NCBI GenBank assembly: GCA_005240105.1
Contig: SBAT01000305.1
Coordinates: forward strand, 1 to 8,160
Length of the DNA stretch: 8,160 nucleotides
Origin: Chloroflexota bacterium
GTDB lineage: Bacteria; Cyanobacteriota; Vampirovibrionia; Obscuribacterales; Obscuribacteraceae
Reading direction: 5' to 3'
The translations under genes and the position numbers were made by a program. Below are positions 6,411 to 8,160 of the stretch, in pieces. The stretch's first letter is position 1, and every line of letters starts with the position of its first letter. The notes below the pieces were generated by a model, which did not search any database, was not told the origin of the DNA, and saw nothing but the letters and a program-made list of their open reading frames with translations.

Positions 6411-7646
6411 CTATCCTTTTAATTCGAAGGCATCATGTATTAACTGGGCAGCACGCTTAGCATCGGTTTGGCTAATAACGCAGGTTAGTTTCATCTCGCT
6501 TGTGGCAATCATTTTGATATTGATATTGTTTTGACCAAATATACTAAATACTTTTGCTGCCACACCTGGTTGTCCAGCTAGACCGGCGCCAATTAGGCTG
6601 ACTTTGGCAATGTCCGGATCGGACAGGACTTCGCTTGCCCCTAATTCCGATTTTATCTTGTTTAGACCGGCGATTGTTTGTGCCAAATCATCTTGGTGCA
6701 CGGTGAATGTAATGCTGTTTTTGCCCATTGTCGGATGGAAGGCTTGCATGATCATGTCTATTACTATGTTTTGATCGGCTAGCGCCTGCATTATCGTTCC
6801 GGCAATGCCTGGTTTGTCTGGAACATTTATTATTGCAACACTGGCCTGATCTTTGTCGATGGCAACACCGCTTACGGCGCGGTAAATCTCCATATGCTCT
6901 CCTCCAGTAATTAGAGTTCCAACGTTATCCGGCTTAAATGTATTGCGCACGCGCACAGGTACTTCATATTGACGCGCTAATTCCACTGCCCGGGGATGAA
7001 TAACTTGCGCGCCCAGACGAGCCATCTCTAAGACTTCTTCGTGAGATATCTGATTTAGTAGATGAGCTCCTTGAATGATGTTTGGATCAGCGGTAAAGAT
7101 GCCGTCAACATCAGTGTAGATATCGCAGGAAATTGCTTTGATGGCTGCGGCAAGGGCCACAGCCGTAGTGTCTGAACCACCGCGTCCTAATGTTGTAACG
7201 TCGCCATTCTCAGTAACGCCTTGGAAGCCGGCAACGACAATGACGTCATTGTCAGCCAGTGCTTTCAATAAATTGTCTGCTCTGACATCTACAATGCGAG
7301 CTTTGTTGTGTACGGTTTCAGTAAATATACCTACTTGGGCAGCCGTGAATGAACGGGCTGCAATACCCATGCTGTGCAAGGTCATTGTCAAAAGTGTAAT
7401 GGAAATTTGCTCACCAACGGCAAGCAATTGATCCATTTCGCGAGCATCTGGACTTTCAGAGCATTGCTTGGCTAATTTGATCAAGTAGTCAGTTGTATCC
7501 CCCATAGCAGAAACTACAACCAAGACTGGACCGGACTTGCATCTTTCTTGAATGATTTCTCCAACGTGCTGAATGCGTCCAATGCTTTTCACGGAGCTGC
7601 CGCCGAATTTCACAACGGTGATTGATTCACTCTTCTCTTTATTCAT
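6411..7646 (-). CDS. lysC: Aspartokinase (aspartate kinase), two ACT domains
   Basis: This enzyme phosphorylates L-aspartate with ATP, the first step to lysine, threonine and methionine. At 411 aa it has the monofunctional length of the Bacillus/Corynebacterium type. The kinase domain shows KFGGSS (13-18), FQGVTENG (141-148), TTLGRGGSDTTA (151-162), YTDVDGIFTADP (177-188) and IHPRA (216-220). Two C-terminal ACT domains (about 262-335 and 344-411, the second with GQPGVAAKVF and IKMIATSEMK) are the usual feedback sites for lysine/threonine; which effector applies cannot be told. The ATG overlaps the end of thrB by 8 nt, with AAAGGAG (7659-7665) 12 bases upstream inside thrB. A strong internal ribosome binding site precedes Met252, so a separate beta subunit is likely. 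The histidine kinase follows after 4 nt. Confidence 0.98.
   Translation of the reverse strand: MNKEKSESITVVKFGGSSVKSIGRIQHVGEIIQERCKSGPVLVVVSAMGDTTDYLIKLAKQCSESPDAREMDQLLAVGEQISITLLTMTLHSMGIAARSFTAAQVGIFTETVHNKARIVDVRADNLLKALADNDVIVVAGFQGVTENGDVTTLGRGGSDTTAVALAAAIKAISCDIYTDVDGIFTADPNIIQGAHLLNQISHEEVLEMARLGAQVIHPRAVELARQYEVPVRVRNTFKPDNVGTLITGGEHMEIYRAVSGVAIDKDQASVAIINVPDKPGIAGTIMQALADQNIVIDMIMQAFHPTMGKNSITFTVHQDDLAQTIAGLNKIKSELGASEVLSDPDIAKVSLIGAGLAGQPGVAAKVFSIFGQNNINIKMIATSEMKLTCVISQTDAKRAAQLIHDAFELKG
6891..6905 (-). promoter_or_regulatory. Internal ribosome binding site and ATG for an aspartokinase beta subunit
   Basis: Within lysC, GGAGGAG (6905-6899) lies five bases before an in-frame ATG (6893-6891, Met252). 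Translation from here would give a 160-aa protein made of the two ACT domains. That is the size and position of the beta subunit produced by internal initiation in Bacillus subtilis and Corynebacterium glutamicum lysC, where alpha2-beta2 enzymes form. This is the strongest Shine-Dalgarno seen in this gene block, better placed than the one for the full-length start. Use in vivo is inferred. Confidence 0.65.
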
Positions 7647-8160
7647 AGCTGGCTTGCACTCCTTTCGGGCAAACCGCCAGAGGCATAATTTTGGAAACAG
7701 CCTTGTTTGTAGGTGCCCATTTCTTGAGAGCTTCCAGTACCAGATCGAAATCCGAAGCGTGCACGATTACTGTGATGGAGGGGCCGGCTCCACTTATGAC
7801 GCAGCCTAAATGGGGCAGCTCGCGAAGGACTTCTTTTGTCTCCGCCAACAAAGGTATGAGTTGTTGTCGGTAAGGTTCGTGGAGCCGATCGGTAAGGGCA
7901 TGCTTCAATCCAAGATCGTCTGTTCGGGCAACTGCCGCTACCAGTATCGCTGTTTTTTGTAAGTTGAAGACAGCATCTTCCAGGGAAACGTGTTTTGGTA
8001 GCACAGCGCGAGCTTCGCTTGTGGATAGGGACTGCTGCGGTATGATGCTTATCACTTTCCATTTATCCGGCCAGGCAAGTTTTTCATAGCGACAGTTTTC
8101 GTTGTCTATAGACGAAACGACAAAGCCACCCATCAAGCTTGCTGCCAAGTTATCCGGGTG
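7639..8160 (-). CDS. thrB: Homoserine kinase, C-terminal part (partial at right edge)
   Basis: The final ~173 residues of a GHMP-superfamily kinase that phosphorylates homoserine to O-phosphohomoserine, the penultimate step to threonine. The frame enters from the right edge with HPDNLAASLMGG, the conserved HPDN site of ThrB. Near the end CVISGAGPSITVIV is the third GHMP motif (SGAGPS). The N-terminal half with the ATP-binding GLGSS-type loop lies outside the window; family length is about 300 aa, so over half is seen. An internal ATG at 8148 is not the start, because the HPDN motif precedes it. The TAA stop lies 5 bases inside lysC (8-nt overlap), so thrB and lysC are translationally coupled in one transcript of the aspartate pathway. 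Confidence 0.94.
   Translation of the reverse strand, partial: HPDNLAASLMGGFVVSSIDNENCRYEKLAWPDKWKVISIIPQQSLSTSEARAVLPKHVSLEDAVFNLQKTAILVAAVARTDDLGLKHALTDRLHEPYRQQLIPLLAETKEVLRELPHLGCVISGAGPSITVIVHASDFDLVLEALKKWAPTNKAVSKIMPLAVCPKGVQASYE

Noticed and set aside
7643..8062. 139-aa minus-strand frame
   Set aside because: Out-of-frame shadow of homoserine kinase; arginine/serine-rich with no motifs, while the thrB frame carries HPDN and SGAGPS.

Overview
This window looks like a chromosomal stretch of a mid-GC (about 47%) bacterium. Two minus-strand gene blocks flank a short plus-strand accessory patch. The organism cannot be fixed from the sequence alone. The DUF3488-type membrane domain, the small nuclease-like/DUF2283 gene pair and the general protein style recall the cyanobacterial lineage, perhaps its non-photosynthetic branch (Melainabacteria/Vampirovibrionia). 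That is a low-confidence impression, not a result. No rRNA, tRNA, CRISPR array or insertion sequence was seen.

Left block (minus strand, about 3895 down to 1, running off the left edge): a MoxR-family AAA+ ATPase, a DUF58 membrane protein and a transglutaminase-like membrane protein of the TgpA type. The genes overlap or nearly abut, so they are probably one operon. This three-gene set is a widely conserved arrangement thought to couple a chaperone-like ATPase to a membrane/envelope complex. A candidate promoter lies near 4109-4139. It would give a leader of roughly 200 nt containing a purine-rich segment (in the mRNA sense) with several small GC-rich hairpins.

Middle patch (plus strand, about 4165-5147): a short frame-disrupted reading frame, a 101-aa protein resembling small PBECR/RelE-like nuclease-fold toxins, a 75-aa DUF2283 protein overlapping its end, and a candidate two-helix small membrane protein. 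The middle pair looks like a toxin-antitoxin-type module, but function is inferred only.

Right block (minus strand, 8160 down to 5210, running off the right edge): the C-terminal part of homoserine kinase (thrB), a complete aspartokinase (lysC) and a soluble PAS histidine kinase, joined by an 8-nt overlap and a 4-nt gap. ThrB and LysC both act in the aspartate pathway to threonine and lysine. LysC carries an internal Shine-Dalgarno and ATG exactly where the beta subunit of alpha2-beta2 aspartokinases begins. The histidine kinase has no response regulator in view, and its close coupling to amino-acid genes is the main regulatory oddity of this block.
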